The notes beneath the pieces were generated by a model. That model searched no databases, had not been told where the DNA came from, and saw nothing but the letters and a program-made list of their open reading frames with translations. A program made the translations under genes and the position numbers. From Capronia americana (taxonomy: Eukaryota; Ascomycota; Eurotiomycetes; Chaetothyriales; Herpotrichiellaceae), in contig JADWQD010000005.1 in assembly GCA_016110215.1 (NCBI GenBank), positions 62,001-126,000 of the forward strand: 64,000 nucleotides of DNA, written 5' to 3'. This document shows positions 44,926 through 57,063 of the stretch, piece by piece (positions within the stretch are counted from its first letter, which is position 1; each line of letters starts with the position of its first letter).

Positions 44926-47016
44926 CTACTTCAAATCATACCAGCTTTCCAACTCTCCCGAATGCAACTTTTCCGAGTACTCCTTCTCCAGCAACTGTTC
45001 GATAGCCTTGCTTCGCACTTTGAAACGCGCCGGGTACGGCAGTGGCGCCGCGATCAGCTGAGAGCTGATGGCGTTCAAGTCGAGCGGAATTTCGCGTCCT
45101 TCGGCGTCCAGCTCCGGCAGGATGTCAAAGGTATGCAGCATCCGCGATGTCATGGCGAACAGTGACCGCTCTGCCAAATGAATCCCTGGGCAGATACGCT
45201 TGCCACCACCGTATGAGAAGTGATCCCGAGCATTCACGTCGCTGCTGTTGGCATACGCCGCCGCCGGGAGCGAGTGGTTCAAAAACCGATCTGGGTTGAA
45301 GCGATCTGGATCCTCATACCGCGCAGGGTCGCGATGGATAGCCCTAGAGCTCGCACGATCAGTCTCCACCCGCCGGCAGCACGGGGAAGCGGAAAAAGTG
45401 ATGGTGTATGAATACGTACCATGAATTCATCCGCACCACGCAATTTTTGGGAATTCGATATCCATTATACACGTCTTCTTGGTGCGTGTAGTGCGCAAAA
45501 GCTGCATCCGTGTTAAGTGACGAAAAGAGATCTCAGAGATAGAGCAGCGCGTAAGAGCTGTATGATGTGGAAAGCAATTATTAACTCACCCATGGGCGCG
45601 ATCGTCCTCCATCTGTGCTGTTCCTTGATGATGGCCCGGATGTACGGCAGGTTCGGCTCATCCTCCCATGTTGGAAACCGTTCCGAGCCGATGACTCGAT
45701 CGAGTTCCTCGTGAGCTTTGCGCAGGGTCTCCGGGAAAGAGACCATCGCCATGATGGTGACGAGAAGGGAGTTGTACGTCGTTTCCGTACCCGTGCTCAA
45801 GATCTCTGTGCAGACGACGGCCGAGTGCATTTCGCTATCCTCTTCATGGGACGAGGCACTCTCCCGAAGGTCCTTCACCACTGTGGCCCGCGTCGGGTAC
45901 TTTTCCAGCGTCTGGAGCGTCTCGTGGTAATTGCTTAGACTGAAAGCGTCTTCCTGCTGGCGGAAATCCTCCAGCGTCTTGAGCCAGGGTTGCATGAAGC
46001 GAGGAAGGTACAAAAGCCAGGGAATCGATTCGACCAGAAACTTCCCCGGAGCCATGGCGGTAACAAAATTGTCCGCCACTCTTGTGAGGTCGAGGACCAG
46101 GGGATCGTCGTGCCGCTTCACCCGTCGGCCATACGCGACGCTCCGCGTGACGCTGAGCGTGTAGCGATATATATTCGCCCGAAAGTTCTCGGGGTTGTCT
46201 TTGATGTGTTTCAATGCCACGACTGCTTCGTTTTGCATGATCCAGTTGTAGCCATTACACCGGGTGGAGTTGAGGATGGCGGCAAATACCTTTCGACTCC
46301 GCTAGCGAGAGAGGCTTTCTCAGCACCGGTCTTCACTATTACAGGTCCAAATCAATTAATACTCACTCGCCATCGCACGCCATACGGCATCAGCACCAGC
46401 CGCAGTCCGTGGCTCAGGAAATCCCCAACCACCGACGGGGGACGATGGGAATAGATGTTGGATCTTCAACTTGGCGTCAGCATCTGTACCTCGAGAGAGA
46501 GGGCAATGTTTTAGACGCAAAATTACCGTTTGTCGAACATGTCTCTCGCGATCTGACCATCATGGATATACACGAAGTGCTGGAGGCCGATTTTGACGTG
46601 CACAATCGGGCCATAGGTTCTATCCTTCCTGCATCAGTCTGAAGAACCCGCGTTGGTGTGGACTGGGCGGGGCGAGTACTTAGACCATTCTTGGAAATGA
46701 GCCCACTAGACACGCTGGGTCAGTTCGGAGGAGTCGTAAAGCGGGATCTGCCATTGGATCACTCGATCGGGCAACCAATGTTCTTCATTGCTCCGACCAG
46801 GATGTGAAGCACAAGAAAAGTACTGACAATATGGTGCTTCGGCAGATCAAACGTCATGCCCAACAGGGGGAACCGCCCTTTGGGCCCGGGTGGAAGAGGT
46901 GGACGGCGATATTCTCGAACAGCATAATATACAAGAAAGCCCAACACACAGAACCCTATAACTGCCAGTTGGATGTTTTCCAAGTCCGCCAAGGACTTGA
47001 GTCTAGACGACACCAT
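44926..47016 (-). CDS. Cytochrome P450 monooxygenase, 537 aa
   Basis: Seven exons (46828-47016, 46680-46705, 46527-46628, 46367-46463, 45590-46289, 45420-45501, 44926-45343) sum to 538 codons. The ATG at 47016 leads into a membrane anchor and the hinge PPLPPGPKGRFPLLG. The ExxR motif is KEQHRWR, the PERF region RFNPDRFL, and the heme loop FSYGGGKRICPGIHLAERS with its Cys ligand. The I-helix reads STGTETTYNS where most P450s have AGxDT, so proton delivery may differ. The layout resembles fungal P450s of the O-methylsterigmatocystin oxidoreductase-like annotation. It heads the minus-strand run of the right cluster and is similar in style to the P450 at 57765, perhaps a paralog. Confidence 0.9.
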
Positions 47017-47467
47017 GGAGAGCAAGAATAGGAGGTTGTCGTCGTGGTGAAAGGCTACACATACTTTTTAGGACTCATATATATTGTTCGAAGCATTCTG
47101 GGAGGACGGTAAGCCAAGTATTACCGAAAGCTACTAATCCCGGCCTTCCACATTGTTGTCCGACCCGGAACAGAATCTCACTCCCGGGGCAATTCTGCGA
47201 CACCACCTCTGTCCCTCGGTATCGAGTAGATCGGGAGAGCAACGAACAGCGTGGGGTCATGCCAAAATGTCCAGGGGTCAAATCACTGTTGGAAACTTAC
47301 ATACACCATTTCCAGCCGTGGCAGTGACGTTATTGGCGAGTGGATAGAGGGGAGATGATCAGCCCCCTATCAGACATTAGACTAGATACTGCGGAAGTTG
47401 TGTAGCGGATTGTCCTCGATTGATGCTACCTAACTACATCTTGACGACATGACAACGGTCCCTCGGC
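47017..47467. other. Spacer between DLH-like gene and P450
   Basis: 450 bp with no gene seen; contains the P450 promoter. Confidence 0.35.
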
Positions 47468-48455
47468 CTACTGATGGGTCCGAAAGAAGGCCTCCGCGCG
47501 AGTGAATGCTTGCTCATACTGCTCTTTGTCGTTGGGATCTTTTGCTTCTGGCCGGGCGGCAAATCCATGCTTCACCTCGGGATAAGTCTCCAGTGTAAGG
47601 TCAACATGATACTTCGCTGCCCAATCCTTGAGGTCTCGAGGCAGAGATTTCGGGACCATCTGATCGTTCTCTGCAAGGCCCGCATAGATGGGAACACGAA
47701 TTCCCTCAAGATCCTCTCCGGTCACAAAACTCTGCGGACGTCATAATGTGAGCACAAGGAGTTTTCAGAAGGACCCGGTGTCTGGAAAATCTTACCGGAT
47801 GAAAAGCTACGGCCGCTTTCAAGGCCCCTTTTGCGAGGATAAACGCATACTTCCCGCCGAAGCAATATCCCACGCCGAAGAGGGGCAAGGCTGGGCTCTC
47901 TTCTCGGAGTGAGGTGATGACCGAGCCTAGCAGCGTTTGGATCCGGTCCTGCGGGTGCTTCTTTGTCCATTCATTGATGTCCAAGGCCTTTACTTTCGCT
48001 TTCTCCTCGGCGGACCAGTCGTGGTCATCGATCGGAATGCTGGAGTTTCTCTGAAGCAGCTGAACAGGCAACCCGTCGCCTTGAGGCCGCATTAATTAAC
48101 AGATCTGTTGAGCGATTGGAGTAAAATCTGCACACACCTTCAAAGTAATCGGGCAGAATGGTGCGCCAGCCGTTTCTCGCGAATCGATCAGCCAGGATGT
48201 AGTTGTGTTTCGCGTGCCCAAAGCCATCAGGCAGGAGGAGCAAAACCGCTTGATGGGTCTCACTTCCAGCAGGAGGCCGCGATTCATAGACTGAGACGCC
48301 GCCGATTTGATGTAATTCGCCCTGAGGCTTATAGTCACCTGCAAGATGAGAACAGTTACCATGGCAAGGGCTTAGAGGGAGATTCTGATTCTGCTCACAG
48401 CATACTTACCAGGCCCAGGTGCCCCAGAAGAGCAGCAACCTGCGATGTTGTGCAT
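47468..48455 (-). CDS. Dienelactone hydrolase-family protein, 264 aa
   Basis: Four exons (48410-48455, 48138-48338, 47796-48079, 47468-47731) give 265 codons in phase. It has an alpha/beta-hydrolase fold with a Cys nucleophile in GVGYCFGGKYAF, an acid residue in GLAENDQMVP and a His in EVKHGFAAR, the Cys-Asp-His triad of dienelactone hydrolases. Bacterial DLH opens dienelactone in chlorocatechol breakdown; fungal members are mostly uncharacterised hydrolases of small esters or lactones. In this cluster the obvious proposal is hydrolysis of the ester or lactone made by the Baeyer-Villiger enzyme. The N-terminus has no signal peptide, so it is cytosolic. Confidence 0.9.
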
Positions 48456-48849
48456 AGTAGAATGTCGTGGTGTAAGTTGGGGGTTACCGAAGGAAAACCG
48501 TTTCATCTGATTCCACAGATTGTTTTCACCCAAAGCGACTAATAAAGAAGAATGTCTAAGTAGGTCTCCTGGTCCTTTTACCCCGGAGGGCCTAGCCTCT
48601 GTTATGTCCGAATTCCGAGATGTGTGTCGACGAACACACCCATTCTCGTCCCGGTCACAACGAACTCAAAGGCTATAGACTTATTTGTCTTTGAGACCGA
48701 GTGGTACAAAAACATGCCGCAAAAGTAATGTCTACGCTGACCATGGGGCACTGTCCGAGTGCGTGTCTCCCGGATAAGCAGGCACCGTGGGGAAAGGAGC
48801 CGGATGTAGATAACCACTACGACGTCGTCGAGTCCGGCATCGGGATCAA
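48456..48849. other. Spacer between SDR and DLH-like genes
   Basis: 394 bp, no gene seen; promoter of the DLH-like gene. Confidence 0.35.
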
Positions 48850-49852
48850 TCACTTCTTGACGCGATCATCGTCCCACGCCACGACCTGACCTCTGATTTT
48901 CTGCGGGATTCCATCCAGGGCGAGCTTCACCAACGAGGCCGCCGGTTGATCCGGGTGAAGCAAATTGCCTTGTTTGTGAATGTCGACCAGGAAGTGGTAC
49001 ATGTCTGGATCAAGGGTATCTTTATCTGGAAGGCCGAATGCGTCAGCACAAAAGGGAAGAATACCACTTTGACCGAGGCAAGCTCGCCAAAATGGAAAAA
49101 AACTTACGTTGATCGCGCACAAGTTTCTGGATGCCCGTGTCCACGATCCCCGGTGTGACGCTGACGGCGGAGATGGAAGGCTCTTCGTGCGCGAGACTGG
49201 CACACAGGTGATTCAATGCGGCCTTGCTACACGAGTACGCCGCCCAAGACTTGGTCAGGCGGAGAGACACTCCCGACGAGGTGAGGATGATGCGGCCGCC
49301 AGATTTGCTCAGATGCGGGAATGCTGTTTGGATCTGAACCCACATCGCTCGTCAGATCAAAATTATATCGCAGTGATCTGATCCCAAGGAGATTTGTGAC
49401 AACAATGTGTAAGAGAAGAAATCACGCGCTTACGCCATGAAGAGGTCCGAAGAAATTGACGTCAAAGGTCTTCTTCCACCCAGCGACATCGCCCTCGGTG
49501 ACAGGACTGACGGGACCGAGGATGCCAGCATTCAGGACAACGGCTTCAAGGCTGCCAGTTCGGTGAACAGCCGCCTCCACGGCATCCTTGTTCGTCTGGC
49601 GCTGCGATACGTCGCCCTGTACGATATGTAACCTCGAACCGCCTTGCGCGGCAAGTTCGTCCAGCTGCCCGGTCTGTAGATCAACAGCAACCACTAGGGC
49701 AACTCTTGGGTCTGCCAGGAGGAGCTTGACTGCGCTCAAGCCAATTCCACTTCCCGCTCCGGTCACTACTCTGGAAATATTATGCGTCAGTGGTAGTATT
49801 CGAGGAGACTTAAACCGTTCTCCCGAGTTGCTCACATTGACTGCCCAGCCAT
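48850..49852 (-). CDS. Short-chain dehydrogenase/reductase, 251 aa
   Basis: Four exons (49836-49852, 49434-49770, 49108-49333, 48850-49025) give 252 codons. The start at 49852 gives a short MAGQSI lead directly into the glycine motif TGAGSGIG. Other SDR marks: Asp after the second strand (VVAVDLQT), LNAGILG, the catalytic Ser in TSSGVS and YSCSK with the Tyr and Lys. The Asp favours NAD(H). It would oxidise or reduce a secondary alcohol/ketone, for example to provide the ketone for the Baeyer-Villiger step (inference). The first coding exon is only 17 nt. Confidence 0.9.
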
Positions 49853-50247
49853 ACTAATTGAAATGTGTGTCTGCTGTCCGGTTTTGCAGCAAGTCGTGAT
49901 ACCTCTGTGTTAATCGTCGACCTTGAATGCCAGCGCTGGTACTAAACGATCGTTGACTACGTGGTTATATCATAGAGACTGTTATAAAGGCTAAAGCTAA
50001 AGCTGTCTCCCCCCGCCGTTTCCCGGCCCAGGATAATCTATCGGACTTGAATGAGGATACTACACGATTCACCGAGGGGAGTCCGCACTACCAGGAGCCC
50101 GTATCGGGTGCGAAATTCTTCATTGAATCTAGCTTGACAACATTATCACTGTATTTGGCTTGTTGCGTGGTAAACACAAGCCCTTCGGCCATCCTAGGCC
50201 TTGTTTATGATGTGACTCAGGACTTTTGCTAGAAGAAGTGACTCCAA
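49853..50247. other. Spacer between the two SDR genes
   Basis: 395 bp, no gene seen. A 61-codon frame on the + strand is motif-free. Confidence 0.35.
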
Positions 50248-51229
50248 TCAACTCATGAAAAACCCACCGTTCACCCCCAGGCACACGCCCGTGATCCAGT
50301 TAGCCCGCGGCTCACACAAGAACCCTACCGCGACGGCGATTTCTTCCGGCTCGGCCATGCGAGGTGCCACCGGAGTGTTGTCCAGAAGCGGCTGAATGTT
50401 CTTCATGAACTCGGGCGGCGCGTGCTTGAAGCCGTAGGCATTTGTAGGTCCCGGGCAGATCGCATTGACCGTACATTCGTATTCCCTGCCGAGCTCACTG
50501 AAACAGAGGGAAGAAAGGGTGGATTAGTATGAAGATCAAAGTGAGAATCAAATAGGAGAGCCAGCCAAGAAAGACAGCAAGGTGAACGCAGAAACTCACA
50601 TCGCCCAGACCCTCGTGAAGCTTTCGATCATCGACTTGGTCCCGTTGTAGACGGCAGCTCCGGCATAGGCCTGACGCGCTCCCACGCTGCTGATGTTGAC
50701 GATCCGACTTGGTTTCCCGAGGTATGGGATGACCGCCTGGGTCAGCAGGAAAGTGCCTCGAGCATTCAAGTTGACCTGCTTGTCCCACTGCCACAATTCC
50801 ACGTCGGCGGTTCGGCACATGCTGGACACGCCGGCGTTGTTGACCAAGATATCGATGCGCGGGCCGACCAGCTTGACGGCCTCCTCGACGAGCCTCTTGG
50901 GTCCATCGGTCGTGCTCATGTCGGCCTCAATGGCGACGACGGCGGCGCTTTGCGATGCCCCTGTCTTCTTGATTCGTTCCAGCGTCTGCTCAGCCTCCTC
51001 GCGAAATCCCGGTGGGTAGTTGACGATGATTCTCGCCCCTCTATCTCAGGGGTGACGACGGCCTGGTCAGCATAGTTCCATGCAGGATGGATGACATTTG
51101 GGCTTCGGAGAGCATGTCCCTGGAGACGTTGACTCACTTCTTTGCCAACTCGACACATGATGCCGCGCCAATACCTCTCGAGCTGCCACTAACTAGAGCA
51201 ACTTTACCGGCGAGTGTTTCCTCGGCCAT
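50248..51229 (-). CDS. Short-chain dehydrogenase/reductase (3-oxoacyl reductase-like), 260 aa
   Basis: Three exons (51138-51229, 50600-51040, 50248-50497) give 261 codons. Motifs: VSGSSRGIG for the cofactor, VNNAGVS, catalytic Ser in NISSVG, YNGTK, and a late ICPGPTNAY block typical of the classical SDR/FabG-like group. The residue after strand 2 (IIVNYPPG) is Asn rather than Asp, which is compatible with NADPH. It is distinct from the neighbouring SDR, so the cluster holds two separate alcohol/ketone steps. The length and C-terminal VNGGFFMS are complete. Confidence 0.9.
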
Positions 51230-51810
51230 GTTTCACTTGTGCGTGGAAAGATGGTTGCTGGACAGTTCCACGGTGCGGCAACAAAAACTCACTGGGTTTC
51301 TCGATGAAGGAGAACGATATCTATCAATGGTCAGGTTAGCTTATGGTATTGAAATCGATGCTTTTCAATTTTCACGGCTCAAAATGCACAAGTTTTCATA
51401 TGTTCATCGTGGTCGGGGATACATGCCTTTCTTTCTCCACCGCTCGGAGAGAGATGTGGCAGCAGCGCCGTTTTCGGCACCAAGGTCCTACATACCTCGA
51501 TGGTGTCCACTTCTCAGCTCGGCTCTCGGCCTCATCCTCCACATTTTGGGTTGTTCCCTGAGGCTGTGCGGAGGGCCAAGGTTCATCTGGTCTGCTGTTC
51601 TTGCCGGGGCGTTCTTGCGATTTGTCGTAAACACTGTGAACGGGTGACACACATTCATGGGGACGCGTTTCAGCAGGCACAGTACTACGTTCACCCTATC
51701 CTACCAAATAAAACTGGGCCGGCAGATCGGTTATTAATACTACAAGATTGACGGTTCCAAATCGTCTCCATTCGTATTTATCATCTGCCACATTGAGTCC
51801 TAATCTTTAT
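51230..51810. other. Spacer between the CoA-transferase and SDR genes
   Basis: 581 bp. Open frames of 60-190 codons on both strands (largest 51087-51647 +) overlap the SDR start region or lack motifs and are not called. Promoter of the SDR. Confidence 0.4.
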
Positions 51811-53849
51811 CTAGTGTGCGGCATTCGTGCCGTTCTGCGCCTCTTTGTAGCTAGGGATGGGCTCGAAGTCTGGGTTCTTTTCGGCCGTCCACTGGGGCAA
51901 ATGATAGCCCGGCGGATAAGCACCCAGTGGAAAAGTGGTCGATGTTTTGGTCAATCTGAACGGCGCGGCGACAATGTCCACATCGTCCCATCCCCAGGGG
52001 GCACCGTCGATGGTCTGGAAATTCTCCTTTCGAATGGCCTTTTCAAACGGTCGGTCGGCGATTAGACCTCGCACAACATGTCGGTTGATTCCGTGGGAGA
52101 CGATTTCATCGTAGTGCCGCATGTGTCCGATCAACTCTGGATTTCGCGCCTTCACTTTGGCGAGCTGGCCTTCGGTGTATTTCCCGTACGACACCATCTG
52201 TAGATTCGAGGTCGCCAGGGAGCATTGAACGGTGTAGGAACCGCCATGACTAGCTCTTTGAAGGAGCGCGTGAAGAACACCACATGCCCCTGCGTGGCCG
52301 GTCCTACTCTCAAGTTAGCTCTCGTCGGCCGATCCCAGCACCGATGACGCGAGGGAGATAGACGTACAGGTAATCTGCGTTTGGTCCTGGGAAGATATGG
52401 GCTTCGTCAAATCCGTTGAAGCGGCCCACTGCCAGTCCGATTCCGACCAGCTATTGTCGTCAGAACCCGAGGATCCCGTAGTGATAAAAGGGGAGTTTTC
52501 CTTTCAACTTACCGTATCGGCAATCTGAGCCCATCCCGGTCGGATCTTCCAGGGCCCTTTCCAACCATAGCAATTCTCCTGACAGTAAACGATACCTCGC
52601 TCACGTTCTGACGTGAGCCCGAGCACCGCATCGCGTCCAAATCCCAAATGTTCCATCACCGACGGACGGTAGCCATCGACGAACACGTCCGCATCCTTGA
52701 TTAACTCCATCAGCTTCTTACGGCCCTCGAAGGTCTTGAGATTGATGTCGACGCTGATCTTGCCGATGCAGCCATCAAGCAATGTAACCGGCAGTTCGGT
52801 GTTTGTCGCACTGCTGACGCGAATGACAGTCGCTCCTAGAGCGGCACAAACACGCCCGATCGTCGGAGCCGCAATGGCTCTGGCCAGCTCTAAAACCTTG
52901 ATTCCCGAAAGCGGACGTCTGTCCGAGCTGTCGGGGATAGGTATGCTGTCCCAAGTGACGGGGGGCTGTTGGGAGTAAGGGTCCGCGATGAGATTGTAAT
53001 AAGGCTCATCCTTGATCGCTTGGCCCTGAACCCTCATTAGCCTTGTCCAACAGAATCATCTCAGCTAGCATACGTGGGGTGTGGCTAAAAATTCGTCTTC
53101 TTCGTAGCAGATGGTCCCCGGCACGCGGTAAATGTTGTTACTCCAGTCATCGAGGGTCTTGGAATCATGTTGCGCAACGATGTCCATATACATCTGCAGA
53201 ATCTCGGGCCAGCTACGGTTTTTCTCGTTATGCTGAGGGACGTTAAGCATCGTCAGCAGGGGCGTTGGGTCCATGTTGCCGTGCAAGGAGAACCATCTCC
53301 CATCTTTGGTTTTGTAGATGTTGGTTGCCACCTGGCGGTAAAGCTCTCGTGTGCGACCGTGGTCCCATCGACCGACAGCCGCCTTCATCGGCTCTGTGCC
53401 GGAGAACCAGGCGTCATTGCTGCGCACGAACAATGCCCCAAGGCCGCACATCATCGTATGGGCGCTGTCAACGATGGTCAGGGTCGAGTTTCGTGTATTA
53501 ACTGAAGGCAACACTGTTGGCTCAAAAAGGGTGGGCCAACAACTTACACATCGATTTCCACGTCTTGTTCAATGCCATAGCGGGCTTTCGAGATAGCATT
53601 CGCCAGTAAGCCAAGATAGCCACATAGTCCTGCCTGGGCTTCTGCGGCCTTCCACGGGGTCGGGTAGAATGGCTGAGTTTCGTCTCCAACAAAGCGGACG
53701 GTCGATGCCAACTTCTTGACCTCTGCAGGGGGATTTAAACGTTCATCGTTAAGGATCAAGTTGAAGATACGGGCAGCTTCTGCCTGCAAAGTATAGGATT
53801 GTTCATCCACTGCCCCATTGGTGTCCGTTGTGGTATTGGAAATGGCCAT
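51811..53849 (-). CDS. Family III CoA-transferase (CaiB/BaiF), 593 aa, double-domain
   Basis: Five exons (53548-53849, 53074-53464, 52513-53025, 52368-52450, 51811-52303) total 594 codons in phase. For intron 1 only the acceptor at 53465 (after a CTGAC branch) keeps the frame. The second half begins with the domain signature LSGIKVLELARAIAAPTIGRVCAALGA, followed by SVDINLKTFEGRKKL, VDGYRPSVMEHLG and GYTVQ-like ending strands. The first half resembles a degenerate copy of the family core. By eye the catalytic Asp of formyl-CoA transferase is not present at the matching place in either half. It would activate an organic acid by moving CoA from another thioester. The intermediate acid could come from the DLH-like step. 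Confidence 0.87.
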
Positions 53850-54236
53850 TTTGATCGAGTGATAACAACCGCAGTGTCACCCAAGCTTTGTCGAGCAAAC
53901 AATGGTGTCTATCGCCATGTCCAATTGGGTTCGGAGTGATTGAAGTCATATACGTTTTGCATTAGGTGAGACTGTTCGGTTGTCACGGCATGAGGTTCAG
54001 GGTTCACCGGCCTCGGAGGTGACTGAGGGTATCGGACTCCAGGCCTGGAGTATGGGGAATCGTTCTGCAACTGGGAAACTTGACCCCGGGTTTTCATGGG
54101 CCTTCAATTCCTTGCTAAGGGCTAATTTGACCCTGAATTAAAGCGATCTCTGTCCGAAACATGCCAGCAACAGCCTATCGTTTTTTTTTCCTTTCTCACT
54201 AGGAAAATGACGGACAGTTTGGTGGCACGGGAACAA
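53850..54236. other. Spacer between regulator and CoA-transferase
   Basis: 387 bp including a T-rich run at 54180-54190. Promoter of the CoA-transferase; no gene seen. Confidence 0.35.
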
Positions 54237-57063
54237 CTAGGTTGCCAATCCCGAGCCCAATAGTCCCATTACGACTTTCAAAAAGTTTTGAGATATGCGC
54301 CAACAAGTCATACGTTTCAGCAAAGCCGCGGTCTGCTCAAGGACTTGGTTTTTTCCCTCGTCAGATGCTAGGTTAGGGACCCCGAAAACGCTGACACGCG
54401 CCGGAGTGCCAGTGGACACCCACTCTCTTGTCGGGGTCAAATCCCTCTCACATGTAGGGATTTTGTCTAGGCGCAGCACCGGATCATTCGCTTCATTCGT
54501 CGGACGGGGCAGTACCTGTGCCACAAACCACAGTACCGCCCCGGCATGGAACGCTGTGAATGCCTCCAGGGGATAATTGGACTGATAGTTCCGCAGAATA
54601 GCCAAGACCTGAGAGCTGTGGTATGCGACGTTGCGAACACGCATAACATCCTGGGCGGCCCAATGCATCATTCGACGCCAGAGGCCCTCATCAGTCGGAC
54701 TTCTTAGGAAAGCATGGAGACGGTCGACCAAATCACCGGCTCCGTGGAGGTGAGACATATGTATCATCTGGGCCTCCCGGTAGGCATCGGCCAGTTCGAC
54801 CTTGGTCAAAGGCACGTGTGCTGGTAGGGAGAGACGAATGAGGAGGAACCGATCGAGAATGTCTTGAAGATGGTCCCTTCCCGTATTCAATTGTGCCGCC
54901 ACACCGCCCAGACTGCTCATCGGTGAGCCGTTGATCTCCTTGAGAGCCCAGATCATCCGTATGAGGGTGAGAATAAAGTATCGATGATGGCTTGAATCGA
55001 GTTTCCTAATCGAGTTGTCCGTCCCGTCTAGAAGACTTTGGCACAACGATTTGAATCTGAGGGGCTGAGGGGCGTTCTCTGTCCACGGATGCAGCGCTGC
55101 CCACGAGTGTGCCGATTCGGCCTGCCAATGCTCAATAGATGATGGCATTTCTATATCGATGTCTGAAACGCTCAGGTACGGCCGGCTATTGTGGAGGTAG
55201 CTGACCGACGCGTCAATCGTCTGTACAGAGGTCGGTCAGCGTTCAGAGACATACAACGTATGAAATGAGTGGCTGGGAACTGACATAAACCGCCCATCCC
55301 AGACGCCGATACTTTTCCTGGTTGATCCATTGGTGCCAACGATCTTCGGGGTCGAGGTGTTCGGGAATAGGAAGAGGTCTGTAGCAGAAAAGTCCCATAC
55401 TTTTCGCATTGTGGACAAGTGAGCTTCTGGAGGATTCGCTTAACTCAAACAGCCGTCGGCTGGCACCACAGTAGCCCTGCACACTTTGAAATAGCTTGGC
55501 GGCCAGATATTGGTCTGATCGAAGAAACCGAGGATCATGCTCCGCCTGTGAGAGGGTATTAAGGATGGGCGGGCAGTGCAACGGTGCGCTAGTCATAACT
55601 CACCATAAACGAGAGCAGCCGACGAACAAGCTCCGATAGTGAATTCGAGAATTGGTGAGCTCCCTCGAAGTTTGTGTAACATGCCCCAACACTTGCCATG
55701 GCCATCGTGAGCACCGGAAATTTCCCCGGGTCAAACGTTGGCCGGTGCACAACAGTAAAGGTCTGCGGGATCAACATTAGCGACAAATCAAACGAGTCTA
55801 GGGGCATCTCAGGACATACTCGGTCCAAATGCCGAAAGAAGAGGTCAATACAATGGTCCAATTTTTCCTTTGACGGGAAATTAGCAAGAGAGACGGTTTG
55901 CCATGGTGATCGCTGTAGAGGGAGTCGGATGCTGTTCACCATCTTGGCTCTCGCTGGTTCCGACACGCTTTTGATGGAGAAGAAAAACCCCGAGGTCGTA
56001 TCGCGCTCGTCTCCCAGTGTAGGCAGCGTAAGGGGTTGAGCTGAAGCTGCATGCCACTCCATCGGCCACACGTCATCCGGGTTGCAGTGGTCCCGCGGTG
56101 TAGGCTGTGGCAGGTCGTCAAGTTGTCCATCGGGACCAACCACGTCGCCATCCTCACCGACCAAGCGCAGATGCTGCTGTCCATCCACCTTTGCCCACGT
56201 GGCTTCCACATCCATTGCGGACAAGTCGTGGCCCGGTGAAGGGGGCATGGACGGAAAGACCTCATCGAGATTGTTTTCAAAAATCCAGGCAAATGAGTCG
56301 AAGTTGGTAGGATAGGGCGTCGTCCCCGCAATCATATCCGAGAAGTCGAACGCAGCCGGGGGTGGTTGCGAGGGTGTGGGATATGGGGATTCCATGCGCC
56401 GGTCAATGTCCTCGTTGTAGTCACCGCTAGTCGTCGTGCCGGTGCTATTGCCTGCGGGCAAGAACGTCGTGTCCTCGGAAGGTGGCAGGCTCGTTGATGC
56501 AGCAATCATATGGCTGGTGGGTGGGACATCGCTAGTTCTTGCGGATGCACGTGGTCTTGACCTGGGCAGGATGTCGTACTCGCACCGTTGGTTTCTCTTG
56601 ATACAAGACGAGCAACTGGGTCGCTCCCCAAAGCACTTAATCTTGGACCTACAAACGGTAAGAACTTGAAGCTAGCGACAGCGACTTCATGCCCGACGAC
56701 ATGGGTATTGTATGGGATGCACACCTGACACAGCAGATACAAGCTCTCTTCCGAGACTTTGGCCGTGGCCGTTGCTGGTCATGAATCCGCATGTGGCGAG
56801 TCAGGGCATCGCTATACTCAGCAAAAGGTCGTGTCAGCCTAGGTGTAAAATCTGGGGAATCGCGGGGGTGGGCTGCATTACCGTCGCCGGAAGTCCTTCC
56901 CACAGATAGAGCATCGATGGCTCTCTTCTCGGTCAGTCATGGAGGCGGACTTCTGTCGACTGCTGGTAGGCGTAGTGTGCAGGGGCACGCCTCGCGCTGG
57001 GGATGAGTGAGACGCCCACTCTATCTCGGCATTCGAGTCTTGCGGCAGGAATGAGGCCGACAT
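54237..57063 (-). CDS. Dual-finger (C2H2 plus Zn2Cys6) transcription factor
   Basis: Exon 1 (56882-57063) ends inside a zinc finger that exon 2 (56725-56811) completes: CSICGKDFRRR then DALTRHMRIH, a C-x2-C-x12-H-x3-H finger. Six residues on begins a binuclear cluster, ACICCVRSKIKC, finished by exon 3 with GERPSCSSCIKRNQRCEYD. Both intron joins were checked for phase. A Ser/Thr/Pro/Asp-rich spacer leads to the fungal middle-homology region (DHCIDLFFRHLDRVCP, then FTVVHRPTFDP). The C-terminal exons end at 54237. ATG 57063 has a better context than the in-frame ATG 57123; the frame beyond has no ATG. It is divergent from the P450 at 57765 and is the best candidate for the right cluster's regulator. 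Confidence 0.87.

Noticed and set aside
51087..51647. 186-codon + frame
   Set aside because: Starts inside the SDR's first exon on the other strand and has no motif.
53502..53547. Short first intron in the CoA-transferase ending at 53502
   Set aside because: Phase arithmetic gives an immediate stop; the acceptor at 53465 keeps the frame.
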